NCBI RefSeq assembly: GCF_947488025.1
Contig: NZ_CANKYS010000006.1
Location: 182,550-246,549, forward strand
DNA from: an uncultured Nocardioides sp.
Lineage (GTDB): Bacteria > Actinomycetota > Actinomycetes > Propionibacteriales > Nocardioidaceae
Length of the DNA: 64,000 bases
Direction: 5' to 3'
The notes below the pieces were generated by a model that worked only from the letters and a program-made list of their open reading frames with translations, was not told the origin of the DNA and did no database searches. The position numbers and the translations under genes were made by a program. Each line of letters opens with the position of its first letter. Within the stretch, counting starts at the first letter, position 1. Shown piece by piece: positions 48,318 through 59,527 of this stretch.

Positions 48318-49154
48318 GTGCCTGACGTCACCGCAAGCTCCGGCCTGCTGAGCTCCACCAAGGTCCATGTCGAGGACTCGGGCGGGAGCGGTCGGCCCGT
48401 CGTCCTCATCCACGGCTGGCCCCTCTCCGGCGAGTCGTGGAGCGAGCAGGTCGGCCCGCTGAGCGCCGCCGGCTACCGCGTCGTCGCCTACGACCGCCGC
48501 GGCTTCGGTCGCAGCGACAAGCCGTCCAAGGGCTACGACTACGACACCCTCGCCGACGACCTCGACGGGATCCTCTCCGAGCTCGACCTCACCGACGTCA
48601 CGCTCGTCGGGTTCTCGATGGGCGGCGGTGAGGTGGCCCGCTACATCGCCCGCCACGGCCAGGAGCGGGTGCACTCGGTCGTGTTCGCGGCCGCCGTCCC
48701 GCCCTACCTGATGAAGGGCGACGACAACCCCGACGGGCCGCTGACCGAGGAGGCCGCGACCGAGATGACTAAGGGGCTCGAGGAGGACCGGACCACGTTC
48801 TTCGACGGCTTCACCCGCGACTTCTTCTCCGCCAAGGGCGAGCTGAAGGTGACCGAGGAGCAGCGCCAGGAGGCCATCGCGATGTGCCACCAGAGCGACC
48901 AGAAGGCGGCGCTGGGCTGCATGGAGGCCTTCGGCACCACCGACTTCCGCGACGACCTCACCCAGGTCACGGTGCCCACGCTCGTCATCCACGGCGACAG
49001 CGACGCCACGGTCCCGTTCGAGGGCTCGGGCAAGCGCACCCGCGAGGCGGTCGCCGGCTCGGAGCTCATCGTCGTACCGGACGCGCCGCACGGCTTCAAC
49101 GTCAGCCACGCCGACGAGTTCAACGCCGCGCTGCTGGACTTCCTGGCCCGCTGA
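48318..49154 (+). CDS. Alpha/beta hydrolase (non-heme chloroperoxidase-like), 278 aa
   Basis: The oxyanion region is VVLIHGWPLSGESW, the nucleophile elbow LVGFSMGGGEVARY, the acid in VIHGDSDATVPF and the His in DAPHGFNVSHAD. This is the arrangement of cofactor-free haloperoxidases/esterases. Natural substrate unknown. The GTG at 48318 is preceded by GAAGGGA. The 138-base gap to the thiamine-binding gene shows the leaderless promoter of that gene and little else. Confidence 0.9.
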   Translation: MPDVTASSGLLSSTKVHVEDSGGSGRPVVLIHGWPLSGESWSEQVGPLSAAGYRVVAYDRRGFGRSDKPSKGYDYDTLADDLDGILSELDLTDVTLVGFSMGGGEVARYIARHGQERVHSVVFAAAVPPYLMKGDDNPDGPLTEEAATEMTKGLEEDRTTFFDGFTRDFFSAKGELKVTEEQRQEAIAMCHQSDQKAALGCMEAFGTTDFRDDLTQVTVPTLVIHGDSDATVPFEGSGKRTREAVAGSELIVVPDAPHGFNVSHADEFNAALLDFLAR

Positions 49155-49185
49155 GGCCGGCCCGCCCGAGCAGACCGCCCCCGCC

Positions 49186-49860
49186 TCAGGCGTCGGTGCC
49201 CTGCTCGGGCAGCCCGCCCTGGGGGTCGGGGGTGCCGCCCTGGCAGCTCACCCCGAACTCCGGGGCGGTGTGCCCGTCGCCGTACTCCTCGAGGAAGAGC
49301 CCCAGCCGCCGGTCGTCCGCACCGTCGAGCTGCAGCTGCGCGCCCCACACCGTCACCACGACCGGCGAGGGCAGGTCCTCGCGCGGGGACATGATGCCGT
49401 TGTCGGGCAGCTGCTCGGCGAGCGCTGCGCGGTCGTCCTCCGACAGGTCGGGGTCGTGGGTGATCCACACGGTGCCGTGCTCGAGGTCGTGGACGGCGTT
49501 CTCGTCGCGGACCGGCTCGTCGTAGACGCCGCACGCCAGCCAGATGGGAGCGTGGGCGCCCCCGGCGGGCGGGTTCTGCTCGTAGGTCACGTCGTCGGTG
49601 GTGTGGGAGCGGTCGGCGAGGTCCCAGGTCTCCACCAGGGTGAGGTCGAGGGCGCGCTGCTCCCGCTCGTCACCGCGGATCGCCCGGTCGACGAGCGGGG
49701 CGACGAGGGCTGCGCCGAGCACGAGCGCGGCCGCGACACTCGCCAGCACCAGGGGCAGGCTGCGCCGGCGGCGCTCCTCAACGGGCGCGGTGCCGACCGC
49801 GGGCCCGGGGTCCTGCTGCTCGACCGCCTCGGGCGGACCGGGGTGCTGGACGTCGCTCAC
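49186..49860 (-). CDS. DUF3105 membrane-anchored protein, 224 aa
   Basis: A cytoplasmic Pro/Glu-rich start is followed by one membrane helix (LPLVLASVAAALVLGAALVA, about residues 35-55) and an extracytoplasmic DUF3105 domain: NPPAGGAHAPIWLACGVYDE, VHDLEHGTVWITHDPDL. Conserved Cys, His and Glu suggest metal or disulfide chemistry, but no function is known. The GTG at 49860 lies 9 bases after the sigma-factor stop; TAGCCT 6 bases upstream could also give it its own leaderless start. Confidence 0.82.
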   Translation of the reverse strand: MSDVQHPGPPEAVEQQDPGPAVGTAPVEERRRRSLPLVLASVAAALVLGAALVAPLVDRAIRGDEREQRALDLTLVETWDLADRSHTTDDVTYEQNPPAGGAHAPIWLACGVYDEPVRDENAVHDLEHGTVWITHDPDLSEDDRAALAEQLPDNGIMSPREDLPSPVVVTVWGAQLQLDGADDRRLGLFLEEYGDGHTAPEFGVSCQGGTPDPQGGLPEQGTDA

Positions 49861-49866
49861 GGCGTC

Positions 49867-49872
49867 AGGCTA
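49867..49872 (-). promoter_or_regulatory. -10 hexamer TAGCCT before the DUF3105 gene
   Basis: Minus-strand TAGCCT, which includes the TAG stop of the sigma-factor gene, ends 6 bases before the GTG at 49860. Confidence 0.4.
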
Positions 49873-50379
49873 CCGACGGAGGTCCAACACCACGTCGGTG
49901 CGATCCTCGTCGTCGGCGGGGAGCGCGACCCGCAGCCGCGCCAGCCCGTCGCGCGCCTGTGACTTGACCGTGCCGGGTGCGATGCCGAGCTGCGCCGCGA
50001 TCTCGGCCTCGGAGAGTCCCTCGTAGTAGCGCAGCACGAGCACCGCTCGCTGCCGCGGCGCGAGCGACCGCAGCGCGTCGCGTACGGCGATCAGCTCGGC
50101 GCTGTCCGGGTCGTGCGACAGCGCCTCGGGCAGCACGTCGGTCGCGTGCTCGCGCCAGCGTCGGCGCCGCCAGCGCGAGACGTTCTCGTTGACCATCGTC
50201 CGCCGGACGTAGGGCTCGGGGTTCTCGGCGATGCGGCGCCACTGCGGGACGATCTTGACCAGCGTCGTCTGGACGAGGTCCTCGGCGTCCTGGGCGTGCC
50301 CGGTGAGGAGGTACGCCGTCCGCAGCAGCGCGGCCTGCCGCGCGACGACGAACTCGGCGAAGCCGTCAGGCGTGGCCAC
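49870..50379 (-). CDS. SigE-family ECF-type RNA polymerase sigma factor, 169 aa
   Basis: Region 2 (about 10-80) has AYLLTGHAQDAEDLVQTTLVK and WRRIAENPEPYVRRTMVNEN; region 4 (about 105-155) has LAPRQRAVLVLRYYEGLSEA and a helix-turn-helix ending GTVKSQARDGLARLR. This is the SigE/SigM-like family common in actinobacteria. The GTG at 50379 lies inside the last 14 bases of the upstream membrane-protein gene, so they are coupled and the membrane protein may act as its anti-sigma or sensor. Confidence 0.92.
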   Translation of the reverse strand: MATPDGFAEFVVARQAALLRTAYLLTGHAQDAEDLVQTTLVKIVPQWRRIAENPEPYVRRTMVNENVSRWRRRRWREHATDVLPEALSHDPDSAELIAVRDALRSLAPRQRAVLVLRYYEGLSEAEIAAQLGIAPGTVKSQARDGLARLRVALPADDEDRTDVVLDLRR

Positions 50380-51727
50380 GTCGCCGCCTCAGGTCGCGCC
50401 AGAGCGAGAGGCAGAAGACCAGGGCGAGGATCCCACCTGCTCCGACGACTCGAGGGTCGGGAGCGAACGGGGCGTCCGGGGCGGGCACGACCTCGGCGGT
50501 CCACGCGTCGGCGGCCACCTGCGGCGTGTTACCCGCGAACTCCGTCAGGTCCGTCCGCCCACCGCTCACCACGTCGAGCGCCCACGCCCGGTGGACGCGC
50601 TGGGGCCGACCCTCCTCCACCTCGTCCAGCCCGGCCACGACCACCTCGGTCGCGGAACGCCACCCCAGGACCGTCCCCGCGACGGCGTCGTCGACCTGGC
50701 GCAGCGCCACGCGGGTGTCGGCGACGGAGCCCACGACGACCGGCTTGGGCGTCGAGTCGTACGTGCTGGCGTCGGGCATCAGCAGGGCCGCCAGGCGGGC
50801 CCCGTCGGTGCTGAGTGCCGCGTGGACGGTCCCCGCCTCGCCGGGCGCGCCGGCCGGGAGCTCGAGCCGGAGCGTCCGCGGGTCACGGTCGCCGGTGACC
50901 ACCTCCACCCGGCCGGAACGGCCCTGCTCGACGAAGCCGCCGGGTGCGTCGCCGACGCCGTTGGCGCTGACGCGGCGGCCGGCCGGGCTGGTGGCGTCCT
51001 CGCGCTCGTCGGTACCCAGGTCCCACGTGTGGGTCCGGGTCCGTGCGGTGAGCACACCGTCCTCCCGAGCCTGCGCGGGGCCAGCCGACCACCACAGCAC
51101 GTCCCCCGCCCAGGCCAGGCCGCCGATCCACAACCCGTGGTCGGACTCGATGGTCCAGACGTCGCGCTCGCCGGTCTCGAGGTCGAGCACGGCGACCCCG
51201 TCGGCGAGCATCGCGCTCTCCCCCGCCTGCCCGAGCGCGTCGGCGTCGGCAGTCGTCGCGATCCAGTACGCCACGCGCGAGCCGTCGTGCGACACGGCGA
51301 CCTCACCGAGCTCGAGCGCGTCGGGCAGGTCGAGGAACCGCGACTCCCCCGTTGTCGCCGAGACGCCCCAGAAGGCGTTGCGGTCCGACCACAGGCCCGA
51401 CCGCGTGCCGGTGCCGACGGCCGAGAGACGTCCCGGGACGCTCGGGAAGGCGGACTCCCAGCTCCCCGGCTGGCGGACCACGTCGGGCAGGACCATGGGC
51501 TGCGCGGAGTCCGCCGGCTCGACGCGCTGCACCCGCGCGAGCAGCAGGGGCGTCGTCGTCGTACCCAGCAGCCCGACCGCTACGACGGCGGCCAGCGCCG
51601 CTGCGAGCCTCCCGCGTTGCCGTCGGCGACCGTGGGTCCAGACCGCGTCGGGGTCGATGACGCCGGCCGGCGCGTGCGCGGCCAGGCGCTCGAGCCGGTC
51701 GACGACGTCGATGGGTGGTGCGGACAT
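50366..51727 (-). CDS. Membrane-anchored propeller-like protein, possible sigma-factor partner, 453 aa
   Basis: The N-terminal about 35 residues are cytoplasmic, then a helix (LAAALAAVVAVGLLGTTTTP). About 340 residues outside look like a beta-propeller with WD-type blades (VAVSHDGSRVAYWIATT, LSTDGARLAALLM). A second helix near the C-terminus (VVGAGGILALVFCLSLW) returns to the cytoplasm with a basic tail. No classical zinc anti-sigma motif is visible. Position just upstream of a sigma gene, with overlapping ends, suggests it senses an outside signal for that sigma factor; this is inference. Confidence 0.72.
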   Translation of the reverse strand: MSAPPIDVVDRLERLAAHAPAGVIDPDAVWTHGRRRQRGRLAAALAAVVAVGLLGTTTTPLLLARVQRVEPADSAQPMVLPDVVRQPGSWESAFPSVPGRLSAVGTGTRSGLWSDRNAFWGVSATTGESRFLDLPDALELGEVAVSHDGSRVAYWIATTADADALGQAGESAMLADGVAVLDLETGERDVWTIESDHGLWIGGLAWAGDVLWWSAGPAQAREDGVLTARTRTHTWDLGTDEREDATSPAGRRVSANGVGDAPGGFVEQGRSGRVEVVTGDRDPRTLRLELPAGAPGEAGTVHAALSTDGARLAALLMPDASTYDSTPKPVVVGSVADTRVALRQVDDAVAGTVLGWRSATEVVVAGLDEVEEGRPQRVHRAWALDVVSGGRTDLTEFAGNTPQVAADAWTAEVVPAPDAPFAPDPRVVGAGGILALVFCLSLWRDLRRRRGHA

Positions 51728-51813
51728 GCGTGAATCCCCCTCGTGTGCGGCACAGCCTCACACGTCCACACGCCACGAGGAGCGCATCCGGTGGGGTGGC
51801 TCCGGGGGATTTC

Positions 51814-52406
51814 TCAGGCGAGCGCCGCGCGTACGGCCCCGGCGCGCTCGTCGTACTCGTCCTGCGGGATGTCGGGCAGCATGTCGGCCCAGACCGGCAG
51901 GTTGGAGCCGCGCAGCTCGAGGACCCCGAGCGGGCGGGCCAGCACGTTGACGGACAGGTGGCCGCCGCCATTCTCCCACTTGCTCACCTGGACGTTGCCG
52001 ACGCCAGGGAGCGCGCGCAGGGCGCGGTAGGTGCGCGCTACCAGCCGACCGAGCTCCTCGTCGGCAGCCTGGTCGAGGTCGTCGAGCCGCTCGTGCTCGC
52101 GCGAGACGACGTTGGCGACGAACATCAGGCTGGTGCCACCCGGCCGGATCACCGCGAGTCGGGACCCGGTGTGCAGCACGAGCTCGTCACGCCCGAGGGC
52201 CTTGCAGGTGCCGCAGGCGTCGGGCGAGCGGTCCCGTGACGGCTCGGGGACGACCCGCTCCCCCATCGGCTTCGGGGTGAGCCCGTCGCGCTCGAAGGGG
52301 AAGACCTCCCAGTCGGCCATGCCGCCCAGCGGCGGGCGGCCGGCCGCGTCCAGGTGGTCCTGGACGCGGCCGCGCCACACCGCTGCCGGATCGGTGGCAG
52401 GGTCGG

Positions 52407-52410
<4 letters not shown>
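51814..52410 (-). CDS. HIT-like conserved protein, 198 aa
   Basis: An N-terminal region with a CGTC pair ([10 protein letters not shown]), a central beta segment [19 protein letters not shown], and [21 protein letters not shown], which resembles the HIT-superfamily active-site region although the HxHxH triad is not complete. Function unknown. The ATG at 52410 overlaps the acnA stop (ATGA), so it is co-transcribed with acnA. Confidence 0.65.
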
Positions 52411-55241
<2,831 letters not shown>

Positions 55242-55338
55242 CAGCCACATCTCCTCGGGAGTTCGCGGGTTCGCATCCATCTTGCCGTCGCACCCTGAGG
55301 CGCGGGAAGCAGGGGGACCCCTAGTTCTGACATCGCAG

Positions 55339-55356
55339 TATCTTGATGTCAAGATA
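55339..55356. promoter_or_regulatory. Perfect palindromic operator upstream of acnA
   Basis: TATCTTGATGTCAAGATA has two perfect 8-base arms around TG. On the minus strand it contains TTGACA, a good -35 for acnA, so a bound repressor would cover the promoter. It lies 98 bases before the acnA start and 37 before the divergent kinase gene. A TetR-type repressor of aconitase (AcnR in Corynebacterium) is one candidate, but that identity is not proven here. Confidence 0.7.
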
Positions 55357-55380
55357 TCACACACGCGCGGCTCGCTCGGC

Positions 55381-55386
55381 TAGCCT
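55381..55386 (+). promoter_or_regulatory. -10 hexamer TAGCCT, leaderless promoter of the P-loop kinase gene
   Basis: TAGCCT ends 6 bases before the GTG at 55393. Confidence 0.45.
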
Positions 55387-55392
55387 CCCCGC

Positions 55393-55935
55393 GTGCCGAC
55401 CCTCCTCCACCTCAACGGACCGTCCGGCGTCGGCAAGTCCACGCTCGCCCGTGCGTACGCCGCCTCGCACCCGGGCACCCTCGTGTGCGACATCGACGAG
55501 CTGCGGTCGTGGGTCTCGGGCTGGGAGGACGACTTCGTCGGCACCGGCGAGGCCGTCCGGGCCTCCGCCCTCGCCCTCGCCCTGCTGACCGCCTACCTCG
55601 CCACCGGACGCGACGTGGTGCTCCCCCAGCTCATCGTCACGCCCTCCCAGGTCAACCGGTTCGAGGCGGCTGCGGCGGCGGCAGGGGCGTCGTACGTCGG
55701 CGTGGTGCTGACCGTCGAGCCCGAGGTCCTCCTCCCGCGCCTGCACGCCCGCGCCACTACTCCCGTGAACACCGTCGTCTCGCGCATCATCGAGGAGCGG
55801 GGCGGCGACGAGCTCGTGCTCGAGGGTCGGCGGCAGCTGCTCGACCTCGCCCCGGCCCACGGGTGGTCAGTGGTGGACGCGACCGACCACGCCTCCGCGC
55901 TGGCGACACTGTCCGACGTGATCTCGCGCCACTGA
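55393..55935 (+). CDS. P-loop kinase-like NTPase, 180 aa
   Basis: Walker A is LHLNGPSGVGKSTLARAYA at about residues 6-24. CDIDELR could be the second acidic site and IIEERGGDE a lid-type segment. It resembles small AAA/zeta-toxin-like or shikimate-kinase-like phosphotransferases; the substrate is unknown. No antitoxin gene is next to it. It is divergent from acnA. Confidence 0.72.
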   Translation: MPTLLHLNGPSGVGKSTLARAYAASHPGTLVCDIDELRSWVSGWEDDFVGTGEAVRASALALALLTAYLATGRDVVLPQLIVTPSQVNRFEAAAAAAGASYVGVVLTVEPEVLLPRLHARATTPVNTVVSRIIEERGGDELVLEGRRQLLDLAPAHGWSVVDATDHASALATLSDVISRH

Positions 55936-55938
55936 CCC

Positions 55939-56295
55939 TCAGTCGATGCCGGCCATCTGGTCGAGGCGTTGCAGCAGGTCGTGCGCGGCCAGCTCCACGG
56001 CCTTGTGCCGCCACTCGGCCGCGCGGTAGACGCAGGCAATCAGCGCCGACCGGTGGACGCGCCGCAGGTCGCCGTAGACGAAGGCGTAGCGCGCCTTGGT
56101 CCCGTCGTTGGCGCCCACGGTCAGCCCGAGGTGCCACGCCGCGAAGTCCTCGAACGAGTGCCGCTCGAGGTAGGCATTCTCGGCCTCGGCGTCAGGCTGG
56201 ACGGAGCCCCAGTCGCCGTCGAGGACGTACTGCCGGCCATCGATGAGCCTGCGCGCGTGGGCGACCGCCGCCGGGTTCACGTCGTACGTGGCCAT
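55939..56295 (-). CDS. Hypothetical protein, 118 aa
   Basis: Small soluble protein starting MATYDVNPAAVAHARRLIDG and containing WHLGLTVGANDGTKARYAFV and RSALIACVYRAAEWRHKAVE. Codon use is normal and the sequence looks like a conserved actinobacterial family, but no function is known. CAGGGT lies 6 bases before the start, a weak -10 match. Confidence 0.65.
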   Translation of the reverse strand: MATYDVNPAAVAHARRLIDGRQYVLDGDWGSVQPDAEAENAYLERHSFEDFAAWHLGLTVGANDGTKARYAFVYGDLRRVHRSALIACVYRAAEWRHKAVELAAHDLLQRLDQMAGID

Positions 56296-56313
56296 GGCGC
56301 CACCCTGCCACGG

Positions 56314-57721
56314 TCAGAAGCCCAGCAGCTTGCCGAAGGCCGAGAAGAAGGCGTCGAACGCCTTGGCGATCGGGTTCCTCGGACCGTCGGTGCTCGCCTT
56401 CTGCCAGAAGAGCGGGTGCGAGCCACTGAACTCATCGTCGACCAGTGGGGTCCGGCCCCACAGGTACGGCCAGAACACCTCGGTCCGGTTGACACCCACC
56501 TGCAGGCGGGAGTCGAACCCCATCACGAGGTGTTGCTCCATTCGGGTGGTCCCGCTGCGCGGGTTCGTGGCCACCGCGTCTGCAGCTCCGGTGAGCCGAT
56601 CACACCGACGACGTGCCGCGGCCGCATGACCAGACCCGGGTGGTCCCGGAAGTCGATGCGCATGAGGTACGAGTCCGGGTCGTCCGGGGTGGCCAGCGTC
56701 GCCGTGGTGACGCGTTCATCGCCCGTGACCCGGCTCAGGCCGTAGAGCCCGGCCGCGTAGCTGATGAACGGCGACGACCAGTCGTACAGGAGGTGACCGC
56801 GGATCGGACCCTGCACCGGCCGGACGTGCTCCGACCGCGCCGACAGCACCTCGTCGGGGCCCAGCTCGATCGTCAGGGTGCGCTCGGCGGGAGAGGTGCG
56901 AAGGTCGCTCTGCGGGGTCTCCGAGCCGTCCGCGAGGTGGATCGGCCGGTGGGCCCGGTGGACCATCGGCATGAGGACGAAGTAGCTGACGGCCCGCAGC
57001 GCCGGGGGCATGACGAGCACGAGCAGGGAGATGGCGGCCAGCCACCTCCACGACCGGGCCCACTGGTCGACGACCCATCCCACGCCCGATCCCTGGGCCT
57101 CCTCCAGGCTGCGCTCCTCGGCCTCCTTCTGCTCACGCTCCGCCTGCTTGCTGTCGATCTCCCTCTCGGTGGACGAGAAGGCGCCGCTCACGCCGAGCTG
57201 CTCGAGCTTCTGCTCGTTCGTCAACGCTGGGTCGCGGAGGACCAGGGCATCGGCCTCGGCCTCGCGCAGATTCCGTTCGACGGTGGCCTGCGCCTGCTCG
57301 GCCTTCTCCAGCAGCTTCGTCGCGTCCTCACACGGGTTCGGCCCGATCGGAAGCCTCTCGGGCAGGCTCTCCCAGAAGCCGCACACGTTGTCCCGCTGCT
57401 CGCGGTTGTCCTCGACGGCGGACTCCAGCTCCGATGCTGTCGATCCAGCCCGTCGATCTCCGCGCCGATCGTGCCCTCGAGCGACGTGACGGCCTCGCCC
57501 TGGGCCTGCTCGGCCTCGGTGTGGTGCTGCTCGAGATCGCTGTCGAGCGCTGCGCGTTCGGCGCGGACCTGCTGCAGCCGCTCGCGGTCCGTGACGGCGT
57601 CCTTGAGGGTCGGGACCGCGACCTGGACGAGCAGGAAGCCGAGGAACATCGACAGGACGACCGCGAGGAGCAGACCCACCTTCCTCAGGGCGAAGCCGAG
57701 GACAGCCGAGACCAGACGCAC
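56314..57721 (-). pseudogene. Membrane/coiled-coil protein gene interrupted by two frameshifts
   Basis: Three consecutive frames together read as one protein of about 469 residues. Part 1 (57721 to about 57443) has a membrane helix (VGLLLAVVLSMFLGFLLVQV) and coiled coil. Part 2 (about 57440-56580) continues the coiled coil, then a second helix (WLAAISLLVLVMPPALRAVS) and a beta-rich domain. Part 3 (about 56578-56314) ends with NPIAKAFDAFFSAFGKLLGF. One base seems missing near 57443 (in GGATCGACAG) and one near 56580 (in CAGACG). Either the gene is broken or these are sequence errors. Family unknown. Confidence 0.75.
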
Positions 57722-57741
57722 CGCGCGATCCTAGTTCGACG

Positions 57742-57850
57742 TCACGGGAGGCCGGGACCGGTTCTCCTCAGCAGCGCCACGCACTCGACGTGGTGGGTCA
57801 TCGGGAAGACGCCGATGCTGCTGAGCGTGAGCGCGATCCTTTGCCGACAA
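57742..57850 (-). pseudogene. 3' remnant of a 23S rRNA (uracil-5)-methyltransferase gene (TRAM/RumA family)
   Basis: The minus strand encodes LSSIGVFPMTHHVECVALLR and a short tail to the stop at 57742-57744. FPMTHHVECVALL is the C-terminal signature of RlmD/RumA-type methyltransferases. Upstream, the frame changes to unrelated sequence near 57830-57850 and no catalytic domain follows in the about 100 bases before the next gene. The remainder of the gene has therefore been lost at a junction. Confidence 0.72.
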
Positions 57851-57948
57851 CTGCGTTCATCAGGGCAAACCGGCCTCTGACCTGCAGCGACGGCGTCCTC
57901 GGGGACTGCGGGCATCGGCCAGGCTCAGGAGGGTCAGCGCGGGATCGA

Positions 57949-58326
57949 TCACTCCCCCGACACCAGGATGGCCACGACGAGCGCTGTGCGCGCCAATCCC
58001 AGCAGCGGTCCGAAGGGCAGCGCGAAGCCGATCCAGAAGACGAGCTCGATCGGCAGCAGGGCCACAGCCAGCCACAGGGCGATCGTGGCGTCGCTCCACA
58101 GCAGGACACCTACCACGACCTCGGCTGCGCACACTGCCACGAACCCGACAAGCAGCGCGGTGCTGGTCGGGATTCCCCAGCGCTCGAAGGGCCCTTCGCT
58201 ATAGGTGAGGAAGCCGAGGAACGTCCACACCTCGCCGTTTCGCGCGTAGTACCACGCGCCGAACGCACCCGGGAGGCCGAAACCCAACCCGAGCACGAGG
58301 GAACAGACGGCGGCCGCCCTGGTCAC
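57949..58326 (-). CDS. Small membrane protein, 125 aa
   Basis: Four predicted helices: the N-terminal AVCSLVLGLGFGLPGAFGAW, STALLVGFVAVCAAEVVVG, IALWLAVALLPIELVFWIG and PLLGLARTALVVAILV. No family recognised. The GTG at 58326 lies 12 bases after the stop of the hemerythrin fusion gene, with GGGGCAGGA upstream. It is last in the MarR-adjacent operon. Confidence 0.7.
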   Translation of the reverse strand: MTRAAAVCSLVLGLGFGLPGAFGAWYYARNGEVWTFLGFLTYSEGPFERWGIPTSTALLVGFVAVCAAEVVVGVLLWSDATIALWLAVALLPIELVFWIGFALPFGPLLGLARTALVVAILVSGE

Positions 58327-58338
58327 ATCCTGCCCCGG

Positions 58339-59433
58339 TCACACGAGCTGCCGGCCGCGGACCGGCGTGATGTACCTGCGGTACTTGCGTTTCCCGATCA
58401 GGTGCCAGAGCACCTTCACCGGTGGCGGCAGCGTGCCGAACATCATCGCCACCTCTTCGGACGTCGCCACCTCGACCAACTGCCCGAGGGCGATCCACCG
58501 CTGGGCCGGCGTGAACTTCTCGAAGCCACGCTCCCCGACCTCCTGCCACTCGGCCTCGGTCAGGTGCCGGTCGATCAGCGGCACGACAAGCTGCTCCTCC
58601 TCGTCGAGATGCCCTTGAAGGACGAGGAGGAACTCGCCGAGGCGGTCGGCCAGGACCGCGGCCGTCGCCGGCGTCGGATCCGAACGCCACACCGACATCG
58701 CGGCGCGCACCTCGGCGACCGACACGTCGATCTGCTGGTGCTGCTCCTCCATCCGCGCCACCAGCGGTGCGTCGAGCCCCGCGCGGTCGAGCAGTTTCGG
58801 CCAGATCAGATCGTCCTCAGTGGTGTGGTGCCCGTGCAGCTCCTCAAGCAGGAACCCGAGGTGGTCGGCGACGGCGCCCACGCGCGGCGCATCGGCTGCC
58901 GGCACCTCCTGCACCAGCATCCGCGCCTCGGCGAACTGACGCCGGAGGATCCGGTGGATGAGCGGCATCTCGCGCGCCGCGGCTCCGCCTGTGCCCGGGC
59001 CGCCACCAGTGCGCCGCTCCACGGCCTCTCGCAGATAAGTCATGTTGGCCCTCTCCTGACGGCGCGCCATCACCACGAACGCAGGGAACACCGGCCGGAA
59101 CCAACCGCGCGGGCGTGCGTCGAACCGGACACGGAGCAGCGACCCACCGTCGACCGGCTCCACTGTGCCGGTGAAGGTCACCGCGATCGGCCCGCCATTG
59201 TCGTGGACCCAGCGAAGGGGCCGATCGAACTCGAGGCACTCGACCTCGATCGCCGACGGCGCTCCCTTCCAGCGAGCCAGGAACCTCGTGCCGACGCCCA
59301 CCGGGCCGTCGGTGAGCTTCTCCATCGACTTCGCCGTGGGGTTCCACTCCAGCTCGTTGCGCAGGTCGACGCAGTAGTCGAAGAGTTCCTCCGGAGGGCA
59401 GGCGGCCACCGCCTGATTCGTGATGACGACCAT
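58339..59433 (-). CDS. SRPBCC domain fused to a hemerythrin (HHE) domain, 364 aa
   Basis: Residues about 1-145 form an SRPBCC/polyketide-cyclase-like ligand-binding domain (CVDLRNELEWNPTAKSMEKL, RWVHDNGGPIAVTFTGTVEP). Residues about 155-310 are a hemerythrin-type helical bundle: LHGHHTTEDDLIWPKLLDRA, EEQHQQIDVSVAEVR and LQGHLDEEEQLVVPLIDRHL supply the His/Glu di-iron ligands. HHE proteins bind oxygen or nitric oxide or sense iron. The fusion suggests a soluble protein that pairs a hydrophobic ligand with di-iron chemistry. ATG at 59433 follows GGGGAGGA. Confidence 0.8.
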   Translation of the reverse strand: MVVITNQAVAACPPEELFDYCVDLRNELEWNPTAKSMEKLTDGPVGVGTRFLARWKGAPSAIEVECLEFDRPLRWVHDNGGPIAVTFTGTVEPVDGGSLLRVRFDARPRGWFRPVFPAFVVMARRQERANMTYLREAVERRTGGGPGTGGAAAREMPLIHRILRRQFAEARMLVQEVPAADAPRVGAVADHLGFLLEELHGHHTTEDDLIWPKLLDRAGLDAPLVARMEEQHQQIDVSVAEVRAAMSVWRSDPTPATAAVLADRLGEFLLVLQGHLDEEEQLVVPLIDRHLTEAEWQEVGERGFEKFTPAQRWIALGQLVEVATSEEVAMMFGTLPPPVKVLWHLIGKRKYRRYITPVRGRQLV

Positions 59434-59527
59434 GTTTCATCCTCCCCTCAAGGCCGTGCCGCCGACCGGGTGCCACTACGGCCGGCACGACCAACACTGC
59501 CCGGGCCGATGTTAGGGATGGGGGCGT

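Noticed and set aside
51728..51813. CGTGTG/CACACG inverted repeat before the sigma operon
   Set aside because: Six-base arms with an 11-base gap are expected often by chance in this composition.
55393..55935. Zeta-type toxin of a toxin-antitoxin pair
   Set aside because: The P-loop fits, but no antitoxin gene is adjacent and the neighbour on the plus strand is absent; a general kinase is the safer call.
57949..58326. Antiphage defence cassette in the accessory region
   Set aside because: None of the proteins near 58-61 kb shows nuclease, helicase, NADase or other known defence domains; MarR control and hemerythrin point to chemical stress instead.
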